The notes under the pieces are model-generated. The model made no database searches. It was not told the DNA's origin and saw only the letters and a program-made list of their open reading frames with translations. Below are positions 17,773 to 25,162 of a stretch of DNA of 64,000 bases, piece by piece. The position numbers and the translations under genes are program-made. How positions within the stretch are numbered: position 1 is the first letter of the stretch; every line of letters begins with the position of its first letter. This DNA is from Acidobacteriota bacterium (GTDB lineage Bacteria > Acidobacteriota > Terriglobia > Terriglobales > Acidobacteriaceae), in assembly GCA_003225075.1 (NCBI GenBank), contig QIAP01000054.1, positions 1 through 64,000 on the forward strand. The letters are read 5' to 3'.

Positions 17773-18684
17773 TTACACAGCCGGCGTAATGATCTTCTTG
17801 GTCACATCACGGGTAAACGATTTGCCCAGTTTGTCCTGGACCGTCTCTTTGAAGATGATCGAGTCGCCCGTGATCTTCACCACGTATCCGTTGAATACCG
17901 GATCGTTCTCGCGCAAGAAATAAGCCTTGTTAAGGGAGTTCGTAACCACCGCGATCATGCCCGCGTCCGCCCTTACCACCCCTCGCAGGTTGATCTGCCC
18001 GATGTCCAGGCACTTCTTCCCGGTGCTGCAACCCGATCCCCCGGATTGGCTGACCACTGGGCTCAGAAAGGGATCTCTCTTTCCGGTCAGGGCATACTTC
18101 TTTTCCGGCTTGTTCTCTGCATTCGCGGTGTCTGTGGTGCCCGAATTGGCGGCCACACTCGGCTTCGGTTGCGCTTTTGAAGTTTTGGAAACCACCACTG
18201 GCTTCACTTGCGGAGCGGCCGCTTTGACGGCCGGCTTGCTGGCCGATTTAGCAGCGGGCGCCCTTTGTGAGACGGGCTTCACCGTTGCTGGTTTAAGCGT
18301 AGTTTGCTTGACCGTCGCTTGCTTGACCGTGGCCGGCTTGAGGGTGGCTGGCTTGACTGAAGCCGTTTGTTCCGTCGCCGGTAGTCCGCTGGCGACCGTT
18401 ACCGGCGCTGCCTTGCTTACGCCGGCTTTGCGCGGCGAAGGCTTGGTTATTGCCGCCCTGGCTTTCTTACTGTCGGTAGCTTGGGGCGCCTGTGCCTGCT
18501 GGGTTGGTTGAGTCGGCGCAGCTTGTCCCTGCACGCCCGCCAACGCCGCGTTGGAGTCGATAGCCTTCTTCTTCTCCAGGTTCTTCATGGTGTCGCGAGT
18601 GTTTTGAATGAGGTCAGGATTCTGCGCCCAGGCGGCGCTGGCTGCCATCATCGTCAATGCGAAAATGCCTGTCGTCAGCTTCAT
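17773..18684 (-). CDS. pilP: Type IV pilus assembly lipoprotein-like PilP
   Basis: PilP links the inner-membrane PilNO complex to PilQ in the periplasm. The 303-residue protein begins with a signal peptide (MKLTTGIFALTMMAASAAWAQ). No lipobox Cys is visible, so it may be soluble. A long Ala/Lys/Pro/Thr/Val linker follows, including near-tandem repeats of KPATLKPATVKQATVK (about residues 109-137). The folded PilP domain is at the end, starting at GKRDPFLSPVV with a CSTGKKCLD pair of Cys that could form a disulfide, then INLRGVVRADAGMIAVV. Its place between pilO and pilQ supports the call. Confidence 0.88.
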   Translation of the reverse strand: MKLTTGIFALTMMAASAAWAQNPDLIQNTRDTMKNLEKKKAIDSNAALAGVQGQAAPTQPTQQAQAPQATDSKKARAAITKPSPRKAGVSKAAPVTVASGLPATEQTASVKPATLKPATVKQATVKQTTLKPATVKPVSQRAPAAKSASKPAVKAAAPQVKPVVVSKTSKAQPKPSVAANSGTTDTANAENKPEKKYALTGKRDPFLSPVVSQSGGSGCSTGKKCLDIGQINLRGVVRADAGMIAVVTNSLNKAYFLRENDPVFNGYVVKITGDSIIFKETVQDKLGKSFTRDVTKKIITPAV

Positions 18685-18693
18685 CGAATTCCC

Positions 18694-19341
18694 CTACCTT
18701 CTCACCGGCGTTGCAGCCTGTCCGGGTCTTCCTGACGTGCTGGCTACCGGCTCCATGTCATGGCTGAAGAATGTAGTCGCGGTACAGGTCGCTACCACAC
18801 TCTCGTTAGGCGCGTACTGGTATGTATGTTTGGCCTTGGCATCGCCGGGCTTGCGCGTGGAGGCCACCAGCAGACTGGACACGTTCACAATCCGCTCCAG
18901 TTTGCCGACCCGGTCAAAGAAACCCAGCACCGAGTAAAACGGACCGTCCAATTCCAATTCGAACGGAACCTCGGTATAAAAATCTTTTGCGGTAAGCCCC
19001 TTGGCGGTGTAACGGCGGATCTCTATTCCCGCCCTCTGTGCCTCGCTCTCCATCATGCGGATGAATCCGTCAACTTCCTTTTCATCGGGCACGATGCGGC
19101 GTTCGATCTCCAGTTGCTGCTTCAAACTCGCCAATTGCCGCTCGATTTCCGCCAGCTTGGGACGATAGGCTTCCAGTTCGGCATTTTCGTGCAGCTTGTC
19201 TTGCAGCTTCTGCTGCGCTACGGTGTTCTGTTCGCGCTGGCTCTTAAACATGGTGAAGTACAAACCAGCCGTCACCAGTGCGCCTCCAGCCATCACCGCC
19301 GCCCACTGCTTGAGTCCGGACATTTCGCTAAAATTCGCCAT
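18694..19341 (-). CDS. pilO: Type IV pilus inner-membrane protein PilO
   Basis: PilO forms a heterodimer with PilN in the inner membrane and contacts PilP. The 215-residue protein has one N-terminal membrane helix (WAAVMAGGALVTAGLYFTMF) and then a long coiled coil rich in Gln, Glu and Leu (about residues 35-80). The C-terminal periplasmic ferredoxin-like domain contains PFELELDGPFYSVLGFFDRVGKLERIVNV. It lies 14 bp after pilN and 9 bp before pilP. Confidence 0.9.
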   Translation of the reverse strand: MANFSEMSGLKQWAAVMAGGALVTAGLYFTMFKSQREQNTVAQQKLQDKLHENAELEAYRPKLAEIERQLASLKQQLEIERRIVPDEKEVDGFIRMMESEAQRAGIEIRRYTAKGLTAKDFYTEVPFELELDGPFYSVLGFFDRVGKLERIVNVSSLLVASTRKPGDAKAKHTYQYAPNESVVATCTATTFFSHDMEPVASTSGRPGQAATPVRR

Positions 19342-19355
19342 GATCTCCTGCCCTT

Positions 19356-19943
19356 TTAGGACTTTGCTTTCTCGCAGGTCAGCGTGAACTGAAACGCCTG
19401 CATGTCCTTGATGGTCTCATCCTGCATGGTTTCTTTGATCTCGACATTTCTGAAGTATCCGGTCTTCTGCAAATTGCTGATCAGGTTAGCCACTGCGTCC
19501 GGGGTCAGCGCCATGCCTTCGATAGCCACGCTTCCGCCTTCATCCTTCAGGTTGTTCAACCAGACGGCTTCAGTGTTGTTGACGGTTTCACCCACCATGG
19601 CCAGCAGGTTCACCGGCCCGCCCTGGCTGGCTCGCAGAGAATCGATCACATCCACCCGGCGCTTGTAGCTCTGCGCCTGGCGCTGCCGCTCCAGATAACG
19701 GGCTTTCACGTCGGCCAACTCGCGGTTCTTCTGCTCGGCTTGCGACATCTGGGTAGCGATGGATTGCTTCTCTTTGTCCAGCCGGTACCAGTAGGTCAGG
19801 TTCAGGGCTGCGGCCAAGGCCAGCACCACCAGCACCTTCATTTTCGGCGATCCTGCGTCTCCGACTTCCATCGTCGGCATCGCAGAAGATGCGCCGCGCT
19901 TGTTCTTTGCCTTGGGTGTTCCCAGCAGGTTGATTCGGATCAT
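19356..19943 (-). CDS. pilN: Type IV pilus inner-membrane protein PilN
   Basis: The cytoplasmic tail starts MIRINLLGTPKAKNKRG, matching the conserved PilN INLLP-type motif that docks into PilM. The membrane segment is about residues 33-50 (MKVLVVLALAAALNLTYWY). A coiled coil and a ferredoxin-like periplasmic domain follow (AVWLNNLKDEGGSVAIEGMALTPDAVANLISNLQ). At 195 residues it is normal size. Its ATG overlaps the pilM stop by 4 bp (19940-19943), pointing to coupled translation. Confidence 0.93.
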   Translation of the reverse strand: MIRINLLGTPKAKNKRGASSAMPTMEVGDAGSPKMKVLVVLALAAALNLTYWYRLDKEKQSIATQMSQAEQKNRELADVKARYLERQRQAQSYKRRVDVIDSLRASQGGPVNLLAMVGETVNNTEAVWLNNLKDEGGSVAIEGMALTPDAVANLISNLQKTGYFRNVEIKETMQDETIKDMQAFQFTLTCEKAKS

Positions 19944-20995
19944 AGGCCTTCAAAACTCCTCAGGGCCAAGCCCACAGCCACCGCCAGCTGTCCGGGATTA
20001 TGCTCCACTAGTTCGGCTCCTACCCCTTCCATGGGCGGCGCAATTTTCTGGAATGGGTTAAACAACTCCACCGGCATCGAAAACTCCTGCCGCAGCGACT
20101 CGACTAATCCGGGAACTTTGGACGAGCCGCCCGCCAGGTAAATCTTCTCGATATGCTCTCCCGACGAACTGGCGCGGAAGAAGTCGAATGTCTTCTGAAT
20201 TTCGAGCACGATAATCTCGGTCACCTGCTGCAGGATGGGCGCTTTGGCGTCTTCGCTCACTGTGCCCACTTTCTTGCCCAGCTTCAGTGACTCGGCATCA
20301 TCGAAGCTCAAGTCCAACTCCTTCTGCAGCGAATCTGTGTACTGGTGCCCGCCCACGCTGACATCGCGCGGGAACAAGGGCGTGGTGCCCTTGACGATGT
20401 TGATATTCATCACGCTGGCGCCCAGGTTCAACAAAGCCACCACCTGTCCCGGCGCGGGTTCGTAGTTGTATTCGTAGCAGTTCTGCAGCGCCAGGGCATC
20501 GATATCCACGATAGCCGGAGTCTTGCCCGACATCGAGAGTACGTTGGTGTAGTTGAGAATCTTGTCCTTCTTGACTGCCACCAGCAGCACGTCCATCTGA
20601 GGACTGCCGGCATCTTCGGAGAGAATCTGATAATCCAGGTTCACGTCATCCAGATCGAAGGGGATGTGCTGCGCCGCTTCCTTCTGAATGGTTTCCGACA
20701 GTTCCTGGTCGCTCATCGAAGGCAGCGAAATCTTCTTCACGATCACCGAATGTCCGCTCACCGCGGTCGCCACGTTCTTAGTCTTAATTTGGTTTTCGGT
20801 GAACAATTTCGAGATCGCGCTCGATACCGTGCCCGAGTCCACGATCATGGAATCCACCACGATATCCGGCGCTAGCGGTTCCAGTGCCAGGTGCGCCACT
20901 TCAATCCCGGCGCGCGTCCGTCTCAGCTCCACGGCCTTAATACTGGAGGAGCCCACATCCAGACCTACAATCGTCTTTGATCCGAATCCAAACAT
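19940..20995 (-). CDS. pilM: Type IV pilus actin-like ATPase PilM
   Basis: PilM is a cytoplasmic actin/FtsA-fold ATPase that binds the PilN tail and helps organise the pilus machine. Visible motifs: the phosphate-1 loop GLDVGSSSIKAVEL, the central ALLNLGASVMNINIV (phosphate 2) and the adenosine motif KIYLAGGSSKVPGLVESL. ATG 20995 is chosen because AAGGTGG precedes it at good spacing; the frame extends to 21025 but gives a poor N-terminus. It follows the HTH gene closely (10 bp). Confidence 0.95.
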   Translation of the reverse strand: MFGFGSKTIVGLDVGSSSIKAVELRRTRAGIEVAHLALEPLAPDIVVDSMIVDSGTVSSAISKLFTENQIKTKNVATAVSGHSVIVKKISLPSMSDQELSETIQKEAAQHIPFDLDDVNLDYQILSEDAGSPQMDVLLVAVKKDKILNYTNVLSMSGKTPAIVDIDALALQNCYEYNYEPAPGQVVALLNLGASVMNINIVKGTTPLFPRDVSVGGHQYTDSLQKELDLSFDDAESLKLGKKVGTVSEDAKAPILQQVTEIIVLEIQKTFDFFRASSSGEHIEKIYLAGGSSKVPGLVESLRQEFSMPVELFNPFQKIAPPMEGVGAELVEHNPGQLAVAVGLALRSFEGL

Positions 20996-21005
20996 GTGCC
21001 CACCT

Positions 21006-21242
21006 TTACTGTGACCCGGCGGCACGTGCTGCCGCCTTAGGTTTCTTTTTGCTCCTGGCCTCCATCTGGCTCGACTTCTCTTCCATCCACTGGTCCAGCT
21101 TCGATTTCTTGAAGCGCCAGCGATTGCCCAGCTTAAAGGCAGGGATCTTCTGTTCCCCGACGTACTTGTAAAGCGTGTCCGGACTCACTCCCAGGTACTG
21201 CGAAGCCTGGCGAATGTTCATGACTTCTCGCGAGTCGGCCAT
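21006..21242 (-). CDS. Excisionase/MerR-type helix-turn-helix protein
   Basis: A 78-residue DNA-binding protein with the helix_turn_helix_17 pattern: NIRQASQYLGVSPDTLYKYVGEQKIPAFKLGNRWRFKKSKLDQWM, then a Lys/Arg/Ala-rich tail. ATG 21242 is preferred because the extension upstream to 21461 is unlike a protein, and an AAGGGG stands about 10 bases before it. It is the first gene of the unit that continues into pilM 10 bp later, so it could regulate the pilus operon. No integrase or other mobile gene is near, which argues against a phage role. Confidence 0.88.
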   Translation of the reverse strand: MADSREVMNIRQASQYLGVSPDTLYKYVGEQKIPAFKLGNRWRFKKSKLDQWMEEKSSQMEARSKKKPKAAARAAGSQ

Positions 21243-21753
21243 AAGTTCAAGCCCCTTCCACAAAATCAGGCCCCGCCCAAGCCGGTATCTCCGGCCCGCA
21301 AGGCGAACTTGGGAGAAAATTCCTCGTTCAAAATTGCCTTCGAGTGAATTTTGGTGTGCTGAGCATATATCAACCCCGTACATGCGGAGGTCAAGGCGTA
21401 TTTCCGGGTTTGTTAGGGTTTTATGGGTGTTTTCTGGAAAGTGATGAGCGCGTACCTGCACACTAGTGCTATATGTTGTATATCTCTAAAGATGTGGCCC
21501 AATAGGAAGTAGTGTTTATACGAAGGGTTCGACACGCGGGTGAGAAACGTAACCAAAGTACTAGAGACGGTACGAAGGTAGCATGACGCGCGGAGATAAT
21601 CTGTGCTTAACGGCTAACTAGCGGAATCCTTCATAGGAACAACCTGCGCCCGCCGGAGCGATACCAACCGAACCACACGCTCTAGAAGACCCTCCTTCTG
21701 CAATCTACCTCGATAAGGTAACCTGTTCGCGTTCGCGCAGGAGGGAACAAAAA
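21243..21753. other. Divergent promoter region between the pil operon and doxX
   Basis: About 510 bp with no convincing gene. It must hold promoters for the minus-strand HTH-pilMNOPQ unit and the plus-strand DoxX gene. An AT-rich stretch lies at 21460-21490. A GG-N10-GC match reading on the minus strand at about 21362-21380 is too weak to call a sigma-54 promoter. Confidence 0.4.
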
Positions 21754-22185
21754 TTGCGCTACTTCGATCGCCTGCAACCATTGGCATTGCTGGCACTCCG
21801 CATCGCGCTTGGCGTCGTCATGATTGCGCACGGTTATCCAAAAGTGTTCGGTGGCACGCAGAAAGTGATTCACATGATCTCGAGCCTCGGCTTGCCGGGA
21901 TGGATGGCCTACCTGGTTGCGGGGGCAGAGTTCTTCGGGGGCATCTGCGTTCTGATTGGACTATTCACTCGCTTTGCCGCGCTCACCATTTTCATCGACA
22001 TGTCTGTGGCCATCTGGAAAGTGCACTTGAAGAATGGTTTACTCGGGCCAGGCGGCTATGACTTCCCTCTCGCGCTGGCAGCGATCGCTTTCGCTCTGAT
22101 TTTTCTGGGAGGAGGCCCCATCGCACTCGATCATATTCGCGGCGGCACCGGCAGAGGCTGGTCTGCTAAGCCCAAGAAGTCCTGA
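21754..22185 (+). CDS. DoxX family membrane protein
   Basis: A 143-residue four-helix membrane protein with the DoxX signature: LRIALGVVMIAHGYPKVFGG near the start, GAEFFGGICVLIGLFTRFAA in the middle, and FPLALAAIAFALIFLGGGPIALD at the end. DoxX proteins are linked in various bacteria to quinol or redox stress functions, but the role here is unknown. The start is a TTG at 21754, supported by a strong AGGAGGG ten bases upstream. A second small membrane-protein gene follows 34 bp later. Confidence 0.9.
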   Translation: MRYFDRLQPLALLALRIALGVVMIAHGYPKVFGGTQKVIHMISSLGLPGWMAYLVAGAEFFGGICVLIGLFTRFAALTIFIDMSVAIWKVHLKNGLLGPGGYDFPLALAAIAFALIFLGGGPIALDHIRGGTGRGWSAKPKKS

Positions 22186-22219
22186 ATCCCTAACCGATAA
22201 CACCAGCGTGTGGTGACAA

Positions 22220-22648
22220 ATGGAATATCTGATCGGCTTGATATTGGCTTTAGCTGTCGCCGGTTTGGCCGCCATCACTGGCTTGGATCGGGAGCGGGCC
22301 TTTTATCCAACTGTGCTCATCGTGATCGCCTCGTATTACGTGTTGTTTGCCGCCATGGGAGCTTCTGGCCGGACGCTCGTAATGGAGATCGTGGTTGCCA
22401 GCGGATTTTTGCTGATTGCCCTAGTCGGCTTTAAGAGAAATCTTTGGTGGGTAGTGGCTGCTCTGGTTGCGCACGGGGTCTTCGATTTTGTTCACCACGC
22501 GTTCATTGAGAACCCAGGGGTACCGCGCTGGTGGCCCGGTTTCTGTCTGATATTTGACGTGATCGTCGGCGGGTTACTGGCGATTCGTCTGATGAGATTC
22601 CCGAACGCTCCGCTCAACTCGGGCGCGCCGGATCGGCCCGCAAGTTAG
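22220..22648 (+). CDS. Small integral membrane protein, unknown function
   Basis: A 142-residue protein with about four or five hydrophobic segments, starting MEYLIGLILALAVAGLAAITG. A conserved-looking polar stretch HGVFDFVHHAFIENPGVPRWWP sits in the middle, and its His, Asp and Trp residues may line a metal or ligand site. No family was recognised. It probably shares a transcript with the DoxX gene 34 bp upstream. Confidence 0.75.
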   Translation: MEYLIGLILALAVAGLAAITGLDRERAFYPTVLIVIASYYVLFAAMGASGRTLVMEIVVASGFLLIALVGFKRNLWWVVAALVAHGVFDFVHHAFIENPGVPRWWPGFCLIFDVIVGGLLAIRLMRFPNAPLNSGAPDRPAS

Positions 22649-22654
22649 CGCGAG

Positions 22655-22687
22655 CAAAAAAGAAGGAGACGCAATTGATGCGCCTCC
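22655..22687 (-). terminator. Probable terminator after the repeat protein
   Basis: A 9-bp stem with one mismatch (22665-22673 with 22679-22687) is followed on the minus strand by a T-rich run (22656-22661). It lies just past the stop of the gene ending at 22712. Confidence 0.65.
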
Positions 22688-22711
22688 CGAAACCACAACC
22701 TGCCCAAACCA

Positions 22712-23503
22712 TTAGTGGTGATTCAGATATGCCGCTGAGGCAATCCGGTCGAACGGAACATTGGCCGGAATGTTATAACGCGCCATGATGTCCTGCATTT
22801 TGCGCGCATTCTCGTCGATGTCCTCGCGGTCGTTTTTGCGTCGCGCCTCCAGCCACTTCGCATAGTGCTTGTCGAATTTTTTCTGGTCATCCGTCGACAG
22901 CCTGGTGTACGACGCTGGTGCGCTGTAACCGTAGGCGCCGTTGCCGCCATAAGCGCCTGACGCATTGCTCGCGATCTGCTCGAACTGCACGCTGCTGGGA
23001 ATGTTGTAGCGCGCCATGATCTCCTGCATTTTGCGCGCGTTCTCGTCACTCTCTTCCCGTTTGTTCTTGCGGTTGGCCTCTACCCATTCGGAGTAATATT
23101 TGTCGAATTTCTTCTGATCATCGCGCGACAAGCGGGCCGGAGCGCCATATCCAGCATTCCCGGCATAAGGGCTCAGGGAGCCGTTCGAGGCAATCTGGTC
23201 AAATTGCACGTCGGACCGGATGTTATACCGCGCCATGATTTCCTGCATGTGGCGCGCGTTCTCCTCAACATCTTCCCGGTCGCCCTTTCGTCTTGCATCC
23301 AGCCATTTTGAATAATACTTGTCAAATTCACTCTGGTCGTCGGGAGACAGCCGGCCTGGCTGACCGTACGCCCCGCTCGGATACTGTCCATAAGCATCCT
23401 GTTGCCATGCAACGTTCAGGGTTCGTACCGAGTACGATTGCGCCACAGCGGGCAAAGTAGTCAGCCCAACCAATACAGCGAAAATTCCCAAGAATCTTTT
23501 CAT
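22712..23503 (-). CDS. Secreted protein with three 56-residue RLSxDDQ...MARYNI repeats
   Basis: A 263-residue protein with a signal peptide (MKRFLGIFAVLVGLTTLPAVAQ). Three copies of a 56-residue unit follow at about residues 51-106, 124-179 and 201-256, joined by Gly/Tyr/Ala-rich linkers. Each unit runs RLSxDDQ-xxFDKYY-xxW...RxxxxE...NARxMQ-IMARYNI-xxVxF-xIAS. The charged, helical centre and fixed length suggest a small independently folding domain. A single copy of the same unit ends the protein at 24366-25007. The start at 23503 follows a GGAGG. No known domain name could be attached; it is probably periplasmic or extracellular. Confidence 0.85.
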   Translation of the reverse strand: MKRFLGIFAVLVGLTTLPAVAQSYSVRTLNVAWQQDAYGQYPSGAYGQPGRLSPDDQSEFDKYYSKWLDARRKGDREDVEENARHMQEIMARYNIRSDVQFDQIASNGSLSPYAGNAGYGAPARLSRDDQKKFDKYYSEWVEANRKNKREESDENARKMQEIMARYNIPSSVQFEQIASNASGAYGGNGAYGYSAPASYTRLSTDDQKKFDKHYAKWLEARRKNDREDIDENARKMQDIMARYNIPANVPFDRIASAAYLNHH

Positions 23504-23600
23504 AAGTTCCTCCCGCGGAGCAATCTGGAGTACGCGGTAACCAGACTCGCCCCGCAACTAATGAGACGGAGAAATCTGAGTTGTCGGTTGGCTTGAACAT

Positions 23601-23673
23601 CGAGAATTTTGCGGATGAAACCTGGGCAACCCCAACCGCGTGACGCGGTTAGCTACCCCTCCAAAATTTCTCG
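23601..23673. promoter_or_regulatory. Candidate structured RNA or dyad element in a divergent intergenic region
   Basis: An outer stem (CGAGAATTTT at 23601-23610 with AAAATTTCTCG at 23663-23673, one bulged base) encloses GGG/CCC-rich arms and a perfect 7-bp hairpin (AACCGCG at 23634-23640 with CGCGGTT at 23644-23650). The element lies in the 308-bp gap between the divergent genes starting at 23503 and 23812. Read on the minus strand it would be in the leader of the repeat protein, about 100 nt before its start codon. No known riboswitch class could be assigned; orientation is unknown. Confidence 0.4.
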
Positions 23674-23811
23674 GCGGGTAAAAGGAGATGGACTCCCTTC
23701 CGGGGTGTGACTGTAGTCGCTAATTACATCAGCAATGTTGCCGGTTAGCGAAACGTGACTTGAAGACTAGCCGCCTTTCTTCGTACCCTACTCACGAGAG
23801 AAGGCTCCTCA

Positions 23812-24228
23812 ATGAGCACGCCTGAACGCCAGCTTCGTCTCGTGCAAGTCGCCTGCCTCCTTTTCGTTGCGGTGTGCATTTTTGTCAGGCATCTGGTGAA
23901 GCGTGAAACCCAGAGCGCTATCACCCCCACTCAGTGGCTCGTTATTGTGGCCGCGATCTGGGCTGCTGTTTCAGGGTTCACGGGGCAGCGCAGGATCGTT
24001 AGTGCCCGAACTCGGTCTCAACGAGCCTCAAGAAGATCGACACCCTTTAGCCGATGGAGGGCAGGGCACCTCATGCGGCTTTGGACTGCAACAATAGTCG
24101 CCCTGTGGGCGCTTGTTCTGCACGAAATCGGCGGTCCCTCACGGCTGGTTGATACTTTCTTTGCAGTCGGACTGCTTCTGCTGCTGGTGTGGAGGCCGGG
24201 AGCTAGTCCGACACCAACGCCGCCATGA
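23812..24228 (+). CDS. Small membrane protein, unknown function
   Basis: A 138-residue protein with four hydrophobic stretches (VQVACLLFVAVCIFV; WLVIVAAIWAAVSGF; WTATIVALWALVLHEIGG; FFAVGLLLLLVW). The second and third are separated by a very basic cytoplasmic-type loop (RRIVSARTRSQRASRRS). It ends in a Pro/Thr-rich tail. A GAGAAGG precedes the ATG. No family recognised. It is transcribed divergently from the repeat protein at 22712-23503. Confidence 0.7.
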   Translation: MSTPERQLRLVQVACLLFVAVCIFVRHLVKRETQSAITPTQWLVIVAAIWAAVSGFTGQRRIVSARTRSQRASRRSTPFSRWRAGHLMRLWTATIVALWALVLHEIGGPSRLVDTFFAVGLLLLLVWRPGASPTPTPP

Positions 24229-24309
24229 ACGTCGCGAGTCGAAGTGGAAATGCGTCGCTTTTAAAGCATCGCGGTTACCCCATGACCCTGAGCAGTCAAA
24301 GCCCGGGAC

Positions 24310-24335
24310 AAAAAAAGGCGCACCTAAGGTGCGCC
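24310..24335 (-). terminator. Intrinsic terminator
   Basis: A stem of 8-9 bp (GGCGCACC 24317-24324 with GGTGCGCC 24328-24335) and a short TAA loop is followed on the minus strand by a run of seven T (24310-24316). It terminates the secreted-protein gene ending at 24366. Confidence 0.9.
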
Positions 24336-24365
24336 CCCCAAGCTTGCAATTTCAAACAAGACTAA

Positions 24366-25007
24366 TTAGTAGCGATTAAAACTGCCGCCCTGTGAGGCAA
24401 TCTGGCTGAACGGCACGTTGCTGGGGATGTTGTAGCGTGCCATCAGGTCGCGCATACGATTCTCCATGCTCACCGCTTCACCCAGATTATTGGTCTGGCG
24501 ATACTGGCTCCAGCGTGAGTAGTAGCTATCGAAACGGTTCTGATCCTGCGGCGAAAGGCGCCCCTGATAGCCTCGGCCGTAATTTCCCCGGCCATATCCA
24601 CCATTACCGTAGCCGCCGTTGTAGCCCCCATTGTTGCGATAGCCGCCATTATTGCGGTAGCCGTCGTCGCGATCGCGGTCGCCATCCCGGTCACGGTCGC
24701 GATCTGCATCTCTGCGATGATTCCGGTTCCAGCGGTCGTGGTCACGATCCCTGTCCCGATCACGATCCCTATCTCGATCCCGATCCCGGTCTCGTCGCCG
24801 GTCGTCGTCGCGATCGCCCTGGCGGCGGTCATCATCCCGATCTTGCCAGGCTGGACTGCCGTTATAGGCAACGGTTGCGATCCCGGCGTGCTGCACGTTC
24901 GATAAAATATTACGCAGTTGGTCAGTTGACACCCCATTCGGCGACTGCGCAAGCAAAGGCATTGCCAAGCCCAGCATCGCAGCCGCAATTCCCCAAAGTC
25001 TTTTCAT
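24366..25007 (-). CDS. Secreted Asp-Arg/Gly-Tyr-rich protein with one C-terminal RLSPQDQ...MARYNI unit
   Basis: A 213-residue protein with a signal peptide (MKRLWGIAAAMLGLAMPLLAQ). The middle is low complexity: a long alternating Asp-Arg run (about residues 55-115) and then Gly/Tyr/Asn-rich repeats (RNNGGY, about 117-148). The C-terminus (about 150-205) is one copy of the 56-residue unit present three times in the protein at 22712-23503. The alternating charge pattern suggests a flexible polyampholyte linker. The start is supported by GGAGGAATC before the ATG at 25007. A set of TTTACA-type direct repeats lies 90-140 bp upstream. Function unknown. Confidence 0.8.
   Translation of the reverse strand: MKRLWGIAAAMLGLAMPLLAQSPNGVSTDQLRNILSNVQHAGIATVAYNGSPAWQDRDDDRRQGDRDDDRRRDRDRDRDRDRDRDRDRDHDRWNRNHRRDADRDRDRDGDRDRDDGYRNNGGYRNNGGYNGGYGNGGYGRGNYGRGYQGRLSPQDQNRFDSYYSRWSQYRQTNNLGEAVSMENRMRDLMARYNIPSNVPFSQIASQGGSFNRY
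24660..24835. repeat. Low-complexity GATCGx tract coding for Asp-Arg repeats
   Basis: Within the gene at 24366-25007 this stretch consists mainly of degenerate six-base units of the form GATCGN/GATCCC, giving alternating Asp and Arg codons on the minus strand. Such tracts expand and contract by slippage. Confidence 0.75.
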
Positions 25008-25098
25008 GATTCCTCCTGCAAAGGGATTCAGGCGGAGGAGCAGAATCACCCTGCCCATAGTGAGAAGGGACGCAGGACACATTGGTTGGCCTCGCCTC

Positions 25099-25146
25099 TG
25101 TAAAGGAATGTAAAGAGAAGGAACTAGAGTGTAAGAAAATGTAAAA
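25099..25146. promoter_or_regulatory. Four TTTACA-type direct repeats, candidate OmpR-family binding site
   Basis: Read on the plus strand, TGTAA begins at 25099, 25109, 25130 and 25140, giving spacings of 10, 21 and 10 bp. On the minus strand these are TTTACA-N4-TTTACA type pairs on one face of the helix. This resembles the direct-repeat boxes bound by OmpR/PhoB-class response regulators, such as the Bacillus PhoP box (TTAACA repeats). It lies 92-139 bp upstream of the secreted-protein start at 25007. The regulator is not known. Confidence 0.45.
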
Positions 25147-25162
25147 GAAATGAATCGTTACG

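Noticed and set aside
21362-21380. GG-N10-GC on the minus strand ahead of the pil operon as a sigma-54 promoter
   Set aside because: Only the GG, GC and a few flanking positions match; the -24 reads GGGG and the -12 lacks TTGC. No enhancer dyad is near.
21614-21796. 60-codon minus-strand frame in the pil/doxX divergent region
   Set aside because: It overlaps the DoxX start and its ribosome-binding site on the opposite strand and has no recognisable features.
23560-23700. Assignment of the structured element to a c-di-GMP or c-di-AMP riboswitch
   Set aside because: Scattered short matches (GGGCAACC, GTGACGC, AGCTAACC) occur, but the order and spacing do not fit either consensus; left as unclassified.
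24660-24835. Regular short repeats as a CRISPR-like array
   Set aside because: The units are six bases, without spacers, and in frame within a protein-coding gene; it is low-complexity coding sequence.
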